Below the pieces are notes generated by a model that searched no databases, had not been told where the DNA came from, and was given only the letters and a program-made list of their open reading frames with translations. From NCBI GenBank assembly GCA_958295815.1, contig OY282374.1:1136856-1200855 (forward strand): a DNA stretch of 64,000 bases. The letters are read 5' to 3'. Source of the stretch: Candidatus Poribacteria bacterium. Its GTDB lineage: Bacteria > Poribacteria > WGA-4E > WGA-3G. The translations under genes and the position numbers were made by a program. Shown in pieces: positions 17,583 through 26,529 of the stretch; the first letter of the stretch is position 1, and each line of letters begins with the position of its first letter.

Positions 17583-17612
17583 GGTCGCGAGCAGGAGGTC
17601 GCTCCTACAGCG
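17583..17612. repeat. REP-like palindrome
   Basis: GGTCGCGAGCAGGAGGTCG followed by CTCCTAC contains the short stem AGGAG-GTCG-CTCCT and an outer GGTCGCGA. It overlaps the end of the serine hydrolase gene. The GTAGGAGCGACCTCC type of motif looks like an interspersed extragenic repeat, although only one copy is seen here. Confidence 0.4.
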
Positions 17613-18984
17613 GTGTACTCGGATAATACGTCTTTTTCTCAAAGTATAAATTCCTAACCCGATTTCCTGTCAATCTAAACCCCGTGATGTCTCCAGTATC
17701 ATCTTGTATAAAATGAATCTCTGGAAAAAACCATGAATCTCCGAGAAAATGACCGTCGGCGTAGGTTAGTAGTATATCATCATGTCGGATGTGTTGTGCT
17801 ACAAGTTGGTCCGCGCGTACACCAATAGTATAAGTTGTATCAAGTTCTTCAGAATAGTAATGACCCTCGAATTCTGCCAACTGTTTTGGTGTCAAAGGTT
17901 CAGATTTGGTCTCCTCGGCAGATTCTTCCGCTTTATCTGGCTCAGATGCTTTTGCGGGAGCAAGGACATCCTCAAGATAGAGATCTGCGACCTTTTCTGC
18001 CAAATTGAGTGGGTTAAAGGTATCCAGATTACATAGGATAACAACACCAAATTTCTGGTCGGGAAAATGCATCAAATGACTTCGAAACCCGCGCCACGAT
18101 CCGCTGTGCCCAACTGTTTTCAATGCTCTGTATTCACTGATGTTCAATCCGAAGGCATAGCCGATTCGTTCTCCATTATTAAGCACACCGCGTTGGTGCA
18201 TCTGCTCAATCACTATCTGTTCACCAATGTGAGTATTTTCAAAGTTCAGAATCCACTTCGCCAGGTCTGCCACCGTTGAATAGAGGGAACTTGAACCGAG
18301 GGCAGTTGTATTGTTAACAGCATGCTTAAACCGACCGTTTTCGGCTGCTTGATACGAATACGCTCGATTCTTCAGAACCATTTGGTGATCATCGTGAAAG
18401 TGGGTATTCGTCATAGCCAAAGGTTTGAAGATGTGGGTATCTGTCCATTCCCTGAATGAATCTCCCGTTACCGTTTCGACAATTTCTGCAAGCAGGTTGT
18501 ACCCCGTATTGCTGTATAAAAACTCTCTCCCAGGTTCAAAATTGAGAGCCTTCTGATGCCTTGCCATTTTCAGGATATGTTTAAACGAGATTACGTCTTC
18601 CATTCCGACACCGGCGATGACAAGTGACTGCACCCAATCCCGCAGTCCGCTGGTGTGATGCAGAAGATGCCGAATTGTGATGGCGTTTCCAAAGTCCGGC
18701 ATGTCAGGTAGGTGCGTCCGAATGTCGTCATCTATCGAAAGTTTCCCTTCATGTGATAACGTGGCGATGGCGAATCCCGCGAATTGCTTAGACACTGAAG
18801 CGATGTCGAAGATGGTGGTCGTCGTAATCGGAATATCATATTCCAAATTCGCCATACCGTATCCCTGTTTATAAATGACTTCACCGTCTCTGGTAACCGC
18901 CAGGGCGGCACCCGGAGAATCTCGCTGATTCCATTCTGCAAACAGCTGATCGACTTTTGCTTCAATGGTTTGATGGGTTGTCAT
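17605..18984 (-). CDS. Serine hydrolase, class C beta-lactamase/esterase family
   Basis: A 459-residue penicillin-binding-protein-like hydrolase. The nucleophile motif is SVSK (Ser63, Lys66), the second motif YSNTGYN and the third VGHSGSWRG, so all three active-site elements are present. After residue about 350 comes an acidic linker rich in Ala, Glu and Lys, then a beta-rich C-terminal domain (FEGHYYSEELDTTYTIGV) of the kind attached to many of these enzymes. No signal peptide is evident, so it may act in the cytoplasm as a peptidase or esterase. The family does not predict antibiotic resistance by itself. Confidence 0.85.
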   Translation of the reverse strand: MTTHQTIEAKVDQLFAEWNQRDSPGAALAVTRDGEVIYKQGYGMANLEYDIPITTTTIFDIASVSKQFAGFAIATLSHEGKLSIDDDIRTHLPDMPDFGNAITIRHLLHHTSGLRDWVQSLVIAGVGMEDVISFKHILKMARHQKALNFEPGREFLYSNTGYNLLAEIVETVTGDSFREWTDTHIFKPLAMTNTHFHDDHQMVLKNRAYSYQAAENGRFKHAVNNTTALGSSSLYSTVADLAKWILNFENTHIGEQIVIEQMHQRGVLNNGERIGYAFGLNISEYRALKTVGHSGSWRGFRSHLMHFPDQKFGVVILCNLDTFNPLNLAEKVADLYLEDVLAPAKASEPDKAEESAEETKSEPLTPKQLAEFEGHYYSEELDTTYTIGVRADQLVAQHIRHDDILLTYADGHFLGDSWFFPEIHFIQDDTGDITGFRLTGNRVRNLYFEKKTYYPSTPL

Positions 18985-19284
18985 GGTTGTTGCCTCTTGA
19001 GATTATTATTTGCAATATCTCGTACAGATTCAGCCAATAGTTGCGTATAAGGGATACAGAACGCAGTCGATTTTGGATGGTGTGCCTGTTAGTTTCGATG
19101 CTGTCAGCATTGGTGGATTTGTAAAAGTATCGTTTATGCGATACTTGTTGGTGGGATACAAAATAGGATTAAGAGGAGTGTTGAAAAAAATGAAAGCGTA
19201 TTTTTAAGGGGGTATTCTCTGTCCATAAATTCCGAATTCGATTACTTTCCTAATAGACAAGCACGGATAAGATCTCTGATAATC
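18985..19284. other. Gene-free spacer
   Basis: About 300 bp between two minus-strand genes. No credible coding region, terminator or repeat was seen; one short plus-strand open stretch here has no ribosome site and no recognisable similarity. Confidence 0.3.
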
Positions 19285-20283
19285 TTACGATTTATCAACT
19301 ATTTCTACTTTTAATGGCTCACGGAGGTCTGCGGCAATTTCCTCAAGGAGCACTTTTTTCCTTTTTGTACTAGTATTGGTCATTATGTAATAACGCCCGG
19401 ACCGGCGTTGACCGAGTATAGGGTCCTTAGAGGTTGATATGAGAGAAAGACGCCCCACTTTGCGTTTTAGGTCTCTTACCCGCTCTATTCCTAATTTTTC
19501 AATTACCTCAGTAAAGGTTTCTGCTGAAGTGCTATGGTTGACTGTTTCTTTGTTGGGCATAGTAACGAAAAGACCTGGATTCCGAGTTAGAGGATTCCCA
19601 CCGTTGTCAGGTTTAATATCGTTTTTTAGACTTTTCAGGAAATCTAACACCTGTTCATCGGTAGGTCTATACCCGCACAGACTTTCAGTTTTCTCTGCTA
19701 CAGCATGTAACAAAAATTCATCTGCTTCTTCTACTAATTTGCTCCACGCCTCTGGTAACCGTGTTGCGACTTGTCTCTGTCTGGAAACGTTCCGATAGTC
19801 TTCTTGGATAGCCCTAACAGCATCTCCTGTACGTATTGACTGATAGTTCAGGTATCTGCTAAGTCGTTTAGTACTTTCTTCGCTGTCTCTTTCAATCAAA
19901 TCCAGTTTGTATACTCTACGTTCTTTGTAATCCCCTTGTCCGCTTGGGTGAAAAAAGTGCCATTCCCGACCATCGGTAAGAATGGTAATCGGAACTCCTT
20001 CGTGAAAAGCGTATTCAAACAGTTGTCTCTCTGCTCCATCAATGTTTCCGACCTGCTTAACCTCAATAAAGATAAGAGGTTTTGATGCGGGATGACACAA
20101 GGAAAAGTCTACTCTCCGTCCACCTATTGAATATTCGGGAATAATAACCTGAGGATTGTATATCGGCCAATCCAAGGCATCAAGCAACCTACGTACAATA
20201 CCATTAGAAACTGCTGCCTCATTTGTAAACAGTCCTTTTTCCAGATTGTTACGTATAGCGTCAATATGTTCCTTGAGTGTCAT
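19285..20283 (-). CDS. Orphan HsdR_N-type PD-(D/E)XK nuclease-like protein
   Basis: The N-terminal about 150 residues match the type I restriction enzyme R-subunit N-terminal nuclease domain. RRVDFSL (Asp59) and IFIEVKQ (Glu74, Lys76) give the PD-(D/E)XK site, followed by ERQLFEYAFHEGVPITILTD and REWHFF. No helicase motor follows and no HsdM or HsdS is nearby, so it is a stand-alone protein of 332 residues. The C-terminal half is unassigned and ends in basic helices. I chose the ATG at 20283, preceded by GGAAGGGAG; a TTG eight codons upstream is possible. A near-consensus promoter lies about 100 bp upstream. Confidence 0.7.
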   Translation of the reverse strand: MTLKEHIDAIRNNLEKGLFTNEAAVSNGIVRRLLDALDWPIYNPQVIIPEYSIGGRRVDFSLCHPASKPLIFIEVKQVGNIDGAERQLFEYAFHEGVPITILTDGREWHFFHPSGQGDYKERRVYKLDLIERDSEESTKRLSRYLNYQSIRTGDAVRAIQEDYRNVSRQRQVATRLPEAWSKLVEEADEFLLHAVAEKTESLCGYRPTDEQVLDFLKSLKNDIKPDNGGNPLTRNPGLFVTMPNKETVNHSTSAETFTEVIEKLGIERVRDLKRKVGRLSLISTSKDPILGQRRSGRYYIMTNTSTKRKKVLLEEIAADLREPLKVEIVDKS

Positions 20284-20380
20284 TACTGAATGAATGCTCC
20301 CTTCCAATTCCGACGAAAAGTTCTGTTACAGCGTAAGTTTATCAGAAGTTGTCCATGAAATTAATAATTCTACTTTCCCC

Positions 20381-20408
20381 ATTATATAATCTTTTATCCA
20401 GATGTCAA
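20381..20408 (-). promoter_or_regulatory. Near-consensus promoter of the HsdR_N-type gene
   Basis: On the minus strand TTGACA (20403-20408), 16-bp spacer, TATAAT (20381-20386). Both hexamers are perfect. The start would be near 20374, about 90 nt before the ATG at 20283. Confidence 0.65.
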
Positions 20409-20494
20409 GAGAAAAGCGTTTAGACTTAACCGCATTTATGATAGATTTTAGAATTACTTGGAGGATCTCATAAATAGTTGAATCGTTCAGTTAG

Positions 20495-20571
20495 GACAGG
20501 TGCCGCCCCTACAGGGCTTAGATTTCTTAACGAACGCCTTCCTATACAGATGCCACCCCTACGGGGTTGAA
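20495..20571. repeat. Two copies of a CCCC-nnn-GGGG short interspersed repeat
   Basis: Copy 1 (20495-20520) contains CAGGTGCCGCCCCTACAGGG and copy 2 (20541-20571) ACAGATGCCACCCCTACGGG. Read on the minus strand copy 2 is TTCAACCCCGTAGGGGTGGC followed by ATCTGTATAG, which matches the repeats at 58046-58233. The core is a small CCCC/GGGG hairpin. Confidence 0.55.
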
Positions 20572-20803
20572 ATACCACAATCTAGGCTCTCTTTATCACT
20601 TAAATGTTTAAAATTAAAGGACTAAAAATTGATCTTATAAGATAATCCTACTATTTACGTGATAGACTGTGGACGCGAGACCGGCGAGGTTAAAAACATC
20701 GCCAGCGGAGAAAGTAGGTATGCGGAAGCATATCGGGGTTAGAAACTTCGCCTACTGGTAATTGGAAGATCTATTTATAGGCTACACCATAGTTTTGAGT
20801 TTC

Positions 20804-20833
20804 TTGATAACTGTTTAAGGCATGTTGTATAAT
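20804..20833 (+). promoter_or_regulatory. Promoter of the nucleotidyltransferase gene
   Basis: TTGATA (20804-20809), 18-bp spacer, TATAAT (20828-20833). The start would be near 20840, about 90 nt before the ATG at 20930. Confidence 0.55.
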
Positions 20834-20929
20834 TAAAAAAACAGGTGGCAATGGAGCGCTGTTGAGAGAATCTTGGTTCACGCCTGCAAGCCATTTGTTA
20901 ACCAAACCTCATAAATTGCGAGAAATATT

Positions 20930-21781
20930 ATGAAAAAACAGATAGCACAAACAAATACTGATCATACCTCCCACTACTCACCTGCCACGCGTGAAGAAAT
21001 TCTAAATCGTCTCCTGATCGATCTACGAAGCGATGAACGTCTTGCAGGTCTCTTGGTCGTTGGATCCGGCGCAGAAGGCTTTGAGGATGAACACTCTGAT
21101 ATAGATCTGTGTGCGGTTACAACCTCGGCTGACGATGTCCGATCCGCTTTTGAAGAATGGGGTGTAAAGATTCGCGAAATGCTCCATGTGTTCCATGCTC
21201 TTGAGTCCGTTAGGGCTGCCAATGTCTATCTTTGGGTGATTTTCCTTGATAACTTTCTGGAGATTGATATCTGCTTCCTCTGCTTGGACGATCTTCGAGC
21301 AACGAGAAATCGTTGGAGAACTGTATTCGATCGTTCAGGTAAAATTGAGGACTTTATGCAGTCCAGTTGGGAGAACAGACCAAAGCCTGATCTGGAAGAA
21401 GCCTATCGTTCTCGATTCGACTCAATCTGGCACTGTATTAAACACGCTTCCATTGCGGTTCAACGGAATCAACCTTGGCGCGCTATATTTGAACTTGAAC
21501 TGATTCGGAATCGGGCTATCGAACTGCGCGGACTACGCGAGGAATTGGAAACGAAGCGTTTTCGGCACGTGGATCAGATGCCTGAAGATTTTTTGACGGA
21601 TCTTGAGAATACGCTGGTCTTGAGTTTGAGAAGTGCTGATATTATGGATGCGTTGAAAGCGGCAACAGCGTGTTTTTTCCGTGAAGCTCGGCATTATGAT
21701 GAAATGCTGGATCTCGAACTTGCAAAGAGTTTTGAGACAAAAATGAAAGCGTATCTTGAACTCTTTGAGGAGAATCTATGA
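20930..21781 (+). CDS. Nucleotidyltransferase-domain protein (aminoglycoside/lincosamide type)
   Basis: A 283-residue protein with the minimal nucleotidyltransferase site: VVGSGAEG followed by HSDIDL (Gly45-Ser46, Asp57, Asp59) and a third acidic strand FLEIDICFL (Asp113). All three catalytic acids are present, so it is likely active in transferring a nucleotide to a small molecule or protein. The C-terminal half is helical, as in antibiotic nucleotidyltransferases and related proteins. The substrate cannot be named. It has its own promoter and lies tail-to-tail with an amidohydrolase gene. Confidence 0.75.
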   Translation: MKKQIAQTNTDHTSHYSPATREEILNRLLIDLRSDERLAGLLVVGSGAEGFEDEHSDIDLCAVTTSADDVRSAFEEWGVKIREMLHVFHALESVRAANVYLWVIFLDNFLEIDICFLCLDDLRATRNRWRTVFDRSGKIEDFMQSSWENRPKPDLEEAYRSRFDSIWHCIKHASIAVQRNQPWRAIFELELIRNRAIELRGLREELETKRFRHVDQMPEDFLTDLENTLVLSLRSADIMDALKAATACFFREARHYDEMLDLELAKSFETKMKAYLELFEENL

Positions 21782-21807
21782 AGATTAGGAACCTTCTGTA
21801 TTTCCCT

Positions 21808-22893
21808 TCAGAGGCGATAGAATTCCCGTGCATTTTCAGACAAGATTTTGCGTGCCAGCGATTGGGGTAACTGCGTAGGGAAAGCCTCTTCAGGGGAATC
21901 GAAGTGCCAGTGTGGATAATCGCTTGAAAACATCAACATATCTTCTGAATCAAGCTGCCCCACAATCTGAAGCAGTTCTGCAGCAGTTGGTGGCGCATCA
22001 ATCGGTTGGAGTGTCATACGAATGTGTTGCCGAATGTACGCTGATGGCGGCTGCTTCACCCACGGTGTCAATCCCCGCAAACCGCGCCACTCTTTATCGA
22101 ACCGCCACATAAGCGAGGGCATCCATGTAATACCGGTTTCTATGAGTGCAACGCGTAAGTCAGGAAACTTGTCGAAAGCTCCTTCCGACACGAGACTGAG
22201 TACCTGCGCCTGAAAAACCTGCGACATGCCGACGTATTCCTCCAAATAAGTTGAGGGCCATCCTACAGATGTCGGTGGCAGTCCCGGTGCCCCACCGTAA
22301 TGGATACCGACGACGAGTTCATGACGCACAGCTGCATCGTAGATAGGATGATAGCGTCTATTGCCATAAGGTGCCTGTGATCGGGCGGGTAGCATCACCT
22401 GAACAAATCCGGGATGTTCACCTAAACGCTCAATTTCCCGAACAGCGAGTTCAGGATTTTGGCTTGGGACAATCAATGAGCCGCGTAGGCGCGGTTCTGG
22501 ATCAAGCCAATGCTCGATCTGCCAGTCATTGACTGCCGAAGCGAGAGCTGCCGCGAGGTCTTCGTTGTGGACACTCTGTACCCGAAACCCACAGGTGAGT
22601 ATGCCGTATTCTACCTCCCAAAAATCAAGAGCATGTTTACGTAGCAGTGCTAAATCCGATGCAGGTCGATCTTCTGTGGGATGTGTAATTTCTGGACGGG
22701 TTGAAGTCGGAACACCGTCTGGATAGTCGTTGGCGTCCGGTCCAGGAAACCCGGATTCTTCGCAATAATCACACCAGTAGTCCGGTAGATACGGATAGAG
22801 CATTCGCAGTGACGGGAGTCGGTTGTGCAGGTCGCAGTCAATTATGGATGTCCCAGACTGAACGAAACTCGGTTTTCCATTCTTTGTTTCCAT
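21808..22893 (-). CDS. Amidohydrolase 2 (ACMSD-like) family protein, paralogue 2
   Basis: 361 residues with the same motif set as paralogue 1: DCDLHN near residue 20, GIHYGGAPG, LIETGITWMPSLMWRFDKEW and FSSDYPHWHFDSPEE at the end. A metal-dependent hydrolase or decarboxylase with unknown substrate. An AAAAGGAAAA stretch precedes the start. It follows the desulfhydrase/deaminase-family gene by 33 bp on the same strand, so these two and the GMC oxidoreductase may form one unit. Confidence 0.8.
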   Translation of the reverse strand: METKNGKPSFVQSGTSIIDCDLHNRLPSLRMLYPYLPDYWCDYCEESGFPGPDANDYPDGVPTSTRPEITHPTEDRPASDLALLRKHALDFWEVEYGILTCGFRVQSVHNEDLAAALASAVNDWQIEHWLDPEPRLRGSLIVPSQNPELAVREIERLGEHPGFVQVMLPARSQAPYGNRRYHPIYDAAVRHELVVGIHYGGAPGLPPTSVGWPSTYLEEYVGMSQVFQAQVLSLVSEGAFDKFPDLRVALIETGITWMPSLMWRFDKEWRGLRGLTPWVKQPPSAYIRQHIRMTLQPIDAPPTAAELLQIVGQLDSEDMLMFSSDYPHWHFDSPEEAFPTQLPQSLARKILSENAREFYRL

Positions 22894-22926
22894 TCATTTT
22901 CCTTTTAGATTTATGCCGTTGTTTTA

Positions 22927-23898
22927 TTATCTTCCACCGTATGTGTGCCAAAATAGGATCGGTTCACCTTCCCAGCCGTGCTCTTTTACATAGTGGACAA
23001 GTCCTGCTACCGTCTTGCCGGTGTAGGTATTTTCAAGCGTGATGTCTTCCTGTTCTGCCATCAGTGCCACTGCGCGCATGCTGGCTTCCGTTGGAATGGC
23101 GTACCCCTTTCCGAAATCACCGTGCCAAAGTTCAATGCGACGTGGGTTGATGTAATCAGCATCCGCCGCGCCAATAAGACGCAAAGTACGCCGCACCATA
23201 CGGGAGATTGCCCACGGGTTGGCGACTACCCAATCGGCGACGCGGACGCCGACAATTTGGGTCTGTAGTCCCGCAAGTCTCGCACCGACTATCAAGCCCG
23301 CGAGGGTGCCACAGGTCCCCACCGGTACAAAGATAAAACGTGGTTCTGGCAAGAGGTCCTCTTCAATCTGTGATTTCAACTCTAAAACTGCTTTCACATA
23401 ACCGACAGAACCCAGCGGTGAAGAGCCTCCGGCTGGGATGAAATAACGTTCCTCTCCTATCCCAAGAAATGTCTTTATCTGTTCTGACGCATAACGGGCG
23501 AACATAGTACTCATGTGTTGAACCTCGTGGATCCGGTCTGCTTGCTCACGGATTGTGCGGTAATTTGTTTCAGAATACTCGGTACGAGGTTGTTTAAAGA
23601 GCAGACATTCCACGCGAAAATCAGATGCTTTGCCGTAAACGACCGTCGCTCGGACGTGATTAGAGCCTGTCGGACCGATCGTAAAGAGCGTCTTTCTTCC
23701 ATCTGCATTAGGATCCGATTCTGCTGCTGCGAACATGTACTCCAGTTTCCGGACCTTGTTGCCACCGCCCAACGGACCACTCAGGTCATCCCGCTTTATC
23801 CAAAGCGATTTGAAGCCGAGGGCATCCTCAAGGTTTGAGAGACGCTCCACAGGGGTCGGAAAATTTCCCAGTGAAAGGTATGGGATAGATTCAATCAT
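22927..23898 (-). CDS. PLP-dependent D-cysteine desulfhydrase / ACC deaminase family protein
   Basis: A fold-type II PLP enzyme of about 323 residues. The PLP lysine lies in GGGNKVRKLEYM, preceded by LWIKRDDLSGPLG; GPTGSNHVRATVVYG and VPVGTCGTLAGLIVGARLAG are further family blocks, and the end ILFWHTYGG is typical. It would deaminate D-cysteine or a similar amino acid to a keto acid and ammonia. The ATG at 23898 was preferred over a TTG at 23949 because the family begins IPYLSLGNFPTPVERL and the longer form overlaps the GMC gene. Shine-Dalgarno support is weak for both. Confidence 0.8.
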   Translation of the reverse strand: MIESIPYLSLGNFPTPVERLSNLEDALGFKSLWIKRDDLSGPLGGGNKVRKLEYMFAAAESDPNADGRKTLFTIGPTGSNHVRATVVYGKASDFRVECLLFKQPRTEYSETNYRTIREQADRIHEVQHMSTMFARYASEQIKTFLGIGEERYFIPAGGSSPLGSVGYVKAVLELKSQIEEDLLPEPRFIFVPVGTCGTLAGLIVGARLAGLQTQIVGVRVADWVVANPWAISRMVRRTLRLIGAADADYINPRRIELWHGDFGKGYAIPTEASMRAVALMAEQEDITLENTYTGKTVAGLVHYVKEHGWEGEPILFWHTYGGR

Positions 23899-23926
23899 TT
23901 GTAGTTGGATGCGCAGTAACTTGTTG

Positions 23927-25480
23927 CTACTGAACAATATCACTCTCAATTATCTGACCTGCGACGTGTCTGCCAAGCGCGGCAATCGTCAACGTCGGCG
24001 GCACACCGATAGAGGTCGGGAAAAGACTGGCGTCTGAAACAAATAAGCCTTTCACCGCATGGGATTCCCCAGAAAGTTTGACGACAGATTTGTGTCGATC
24101 TTCGCCCATTTGGAGCGTGCCTTGCGGATGACTCGAAGCCAACATGATGTCGTGTGGGACAATGCCGCGTTGACGGATAACTTCAAGGTCTGTCTCTGTT
24201 TTGATAGGGAGGTGTTGTGTATAAGGCATTATAATCTCGGTCGCACCTGCAGCGAGGAGTAGACGTGCTGCGTTCATTGCCCCTTCCACCATTACCTTTT
24301 TATCCGAACGCCGAAGACGGTATGAGATGTTAGGTGTTCCCTTGTGATTGATTGATACGCGTCCCGTTGTTCTATCGTGCAAGAGGACCAAAAGCGCGGC
24401 GATGTGTCGGTAGCGTTCCATCAATTCTCGATGACCTCTACCGAACCCGGGTAAACTTGATGCAACTATCATTTCTGAACCAAAAGCCGGCATGAGCAGG
24501 TAGCCACTGTCCGGAGAGCGTCTCAAGTCGAGAAACTCATCAATATAGTAACTTTGCGGAATGCCAAGATGTCCGTTGATAGTTTCATTGAAGATGCCGC
24601 CGACAAAGGCAGCAGGGTGCAGATGGAGATTTTTGCCTACCCGCCGATTCGCATTTGGAAGTCGACTTTTTAACCAGAGTTGTGGGGAGTTGATGGCACC
24701 TGCGGCTAACACTACGACCTTGCTTTCGACGTGCAATGTCCCCGATGGAAGTCGCGCTGAGACCCCTACAGCTTGCTTTCGTTTAACGTGTATTTTCTCT
24801 GCTATACAATTACTATAAAGTCGTGCACCCGCCGTAAGTGCCAAGGGGATATATGTAACCGCCATACTTTGTTTGCCGGTTCTTGTCGGTTCAGTCTGAA
24901 TGGATTTGGAAGTAGGGCATCCAAAAAGGCACCGCGCACCACAGGTCGGGCAAACACCGCGATTGTGCTTTTGCAATCCACCACGCCACCTCATCACCTC
25001 ACACCCTCGGCGAATAACTGCATTTAATTGGTTTACGTCTGTTTCTTGCATCTGTGTAACACCAAGGGTCTGTTCCACCTGATCGAAGTGAGACCATATC
25101 TCTGGAACTCCCCACCTGTATAGGACGGCTTGTGGTGGACGAACCGCATAGCAGAGATTGTGCACCGTTGAACCGCCGACCCCTATACCTTGTGAAATGA
25201 GGATTGCACCGTCACGTGTGCATCGTAAACCGCTATCCCAGAAGAGACGACGGAGCATCTCAGGTTCATAAGTGCCAAAAGTGTTTGAATCATGATGTTC
25301 TCCTGCCTCTAAGATAATTACCGAAAGTCCTGCTTCAGCGAGTTCCTTAGCGACCACCGCACCACCAGCACCGGAGCCGATGACGCATACATCGGCAATC
25401 TCTTGTTGTATCTTCTTTTTTCGCTGTGAAGGGCGGACAGTGTTGATGATATTGGAGATTCGAGATTGAGATTTATTCAT
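23927..25480 (-). CDS. GMC family FAD oxidoreductase
   Basis: A glucose-methanol-choline oxidoreductase of 517 residues. The FAD dinucleotide site VCVIGSGAGGAVVAKEL lies at 32-48 and is followed by IILEAGEHHD. The C-terminal catalytic region has SSHPQGTLQMG (active-site His) and LFVSDASLFPTSIGVPPTLT. Four Cys in CPTCGARCLFGC (mid-protein) are of the type seen in long-chain or bacterial alcohol oxidases. Likely a dehydrogenase of an alcohol or sugar. The ATG at 25480 was chosen over a TTG seven codons upstream. The next gene is 28 bp away. Confidence 0.85.
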   Translation of the reverse strand: MNKSQSRISNIINTVRPSQRKKKIQQEIADVCVIGSGAGGAVVAKELAEAGLSVIILEAGEHHDSNTFGTYEPEMLRRLFWDSGLRCTRDGAILISQGIGVGGSTVHNLCYAVRPPQAVLYRWGVPEIWSHFDQVEQTLGVTQMQETDVNQLNAVIRRGCEVMRWRGGLQKHNRGVCPTCGARCLFGCPTSKSIQTEPTRTGKQSMAVTYIPLALTAGARLYSNCIAEKIHVKRKQAVGVSARLPSGTLHVESKVVVLAAGAINSPQLWLKSRLPNANRRVGKNLHLHPAAFVGGIFNETINGHLGIPQSYYIDEFLDLRRSPDSGYLLMPAFGSEMIVASSLPGFGRGHRELMERYRHIAALLVLLHDRTTGRVSINHKGTPNISYRLRRSDKKVMVEGAMNAARLLLAAGATEIIMPYTQHLPIKTETDLEVIRQRGIVPHDIMLASSHPQGTLQMGEDRHKSVVKLSGESHAVKGLFVSDASLFPTSIGVPPTLTIAALGRHVAGQIIESDIVQ

Positions 25481-25536
25481 GGTATAAGATGGTGCTTGCA
25501 AGCTGTATCGCTAACCCGCTGCAAGGTGACCCTTTC

Positions 25537-25573
25537 CGATAACTGAAAACTGACTGCTGACAACCGAAAACTA
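25537..25573 (+). repeat. Leader palindrome family, half-copy E
   Basis: CCGATAACTGAAAACTGACT followed by GCTGACAACCGAAAACT matches the right arm of the palindrome family (ACTGAYAACY) but lacks a clear left arm. It lies about 90 bp before the PhyH start at 25661, in the same orientation as the full copies. Confidence 0.4.
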
Positions 25574-25660
25574 TATTAGTAGACTTCATTTTACGTTTAT
25601 GATAGCATATTTGCGCGCGTCTATCAACCTATAGCTTTCAACGGGTAAAGGAGGAGGCTG

Positions 25661-26509
25661 ATGGAATTTGTTCAATTGACAGCGGCACAGCGTCAAGAAT
25701 TTGAGGAAAACGGTTACCTCATCGTGCGTTCCGCAATTGATAGTGAAATGATTGGTCGCTTGACGGAAGTCGGTGATCGGCTCATGGAATCCTTTGAATA
25801 CCACAACTATTACGCACACCGACGGGACGGTTTGGTCCAAGATCCAGCGTTTGCTGATCTCGCGACACAGTCAAAAGCGGTGCCGTTAATTCTTCAACTG
25901 CTCGGTACGAATATCCATATCACGAACACCGCGCTTATCTACAAACATCCGCAGGCACCTGAGAAACCCGATAACCGTAACTGGCATCGGGATGTCGGTG
26001 TACACTTAGATGTTGGACACGCAGGGTGTCCCCGGGTCGGCTTGAAGGTGGGTTATTGTTTAACAGATTTCAGTGTGCCGAATTCAGGAGCGACTTGGTT
26101 TGTTCGGAGAAGCCATAAGTTGGAAGAACCGTTGCGCATTCCTGAGGGCGAAGTTGATCCACAGGTGTATGATGAACCACTACTTCGAGCAGGCGACGCG
26201 TTTCTGTTTGAAAGCCGTATCTACCATGCCGCCGGACTGAATTTCAGAAAAAATATCTCCAAGGTGGTTATTTACGGATACCACTATCGCTGGATTAAGC
26301 CTGATTATTATCTGCGGTACTACAACGATATACTGCAACCCGAGGTCAAACTGGTAGAAAATTTGGACGACCTCGGCAGACAATTTCTTGGTGCATCTAC
26401 GGATACGCAGGGCAGGATTGATCCGAACGGGGTTCATTGGGCTGGTGAAGAATGGGCGAAGTCACACAATCTGAATCTGGAACAAGCTCCCCAAGTTGTG
26501 ACAATTTAA
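25661..26509 (+). CDS. PhyH family dioxygenase (MEFVQLT-type, paralogue 2)
   Basis: 282 residues, a close paralogue of the gene at 15.6 kb. The iron ligands are WHRDVG (His, Asp) and the distal IYHAAG His. It begins MEFVQLTAAQRQEFEENGYL and ends APQVVTI. It carries an insert near the C-terminus (STDTQGRIDPNGVHWAG) not found in paralogue 1. AAAGGAGG precedes the ATG. The Gfo/Idh/MocA gene starts 20 bp after it, so the two are probably co-transcribed and may act on one substrate. Confidence 0.87.
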   Translation: MEFVQLTAAQRQEFEENGYLIVRSAIDSEMIGRLTEVGDRLMESFEYHNYYAHRRDGLVQDPAFADLATQSKAVPLILQLLGTNIHITNTALIYKHPQAPEKPDNRNWHRDVGVHLDVGHAGCPRVGLKVGYCLTDFSVPNSGATWFVRRSHKLEEPLRIPEGEVDPQVYDEPLLRAGDAFLFESRIYHAAGLNFRKNISKVVIYGYHYRWIKPDYYLRYYNDILQPEVKLVENLDDLGRQFLGASTDTQGRIDPNGVHWAGEEWAKSHNLNLEQAPQVVTI

Positions 26510-26529
26510 CATTATCAGAGAGGACGAGT

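Larger units (their letters stand above)
20284..20929. other. Intergenic region with two divergent promoters and repeats
   Basis: It holds a minus-strand promoter for the nuclease-like gene, two copies of a GC-rich short repeat and a plus-strand promoter for the nucleotidyltransferase gene, each listed separately. The remainder shows no coding sequence. Confidence 0.5.

Noticed and set aside
19010..19207. 65-codon plus-strand frame between serine hydrolase and nuclease genes
   Set aside because: No ribosome site, no similarity and no promoter in place.
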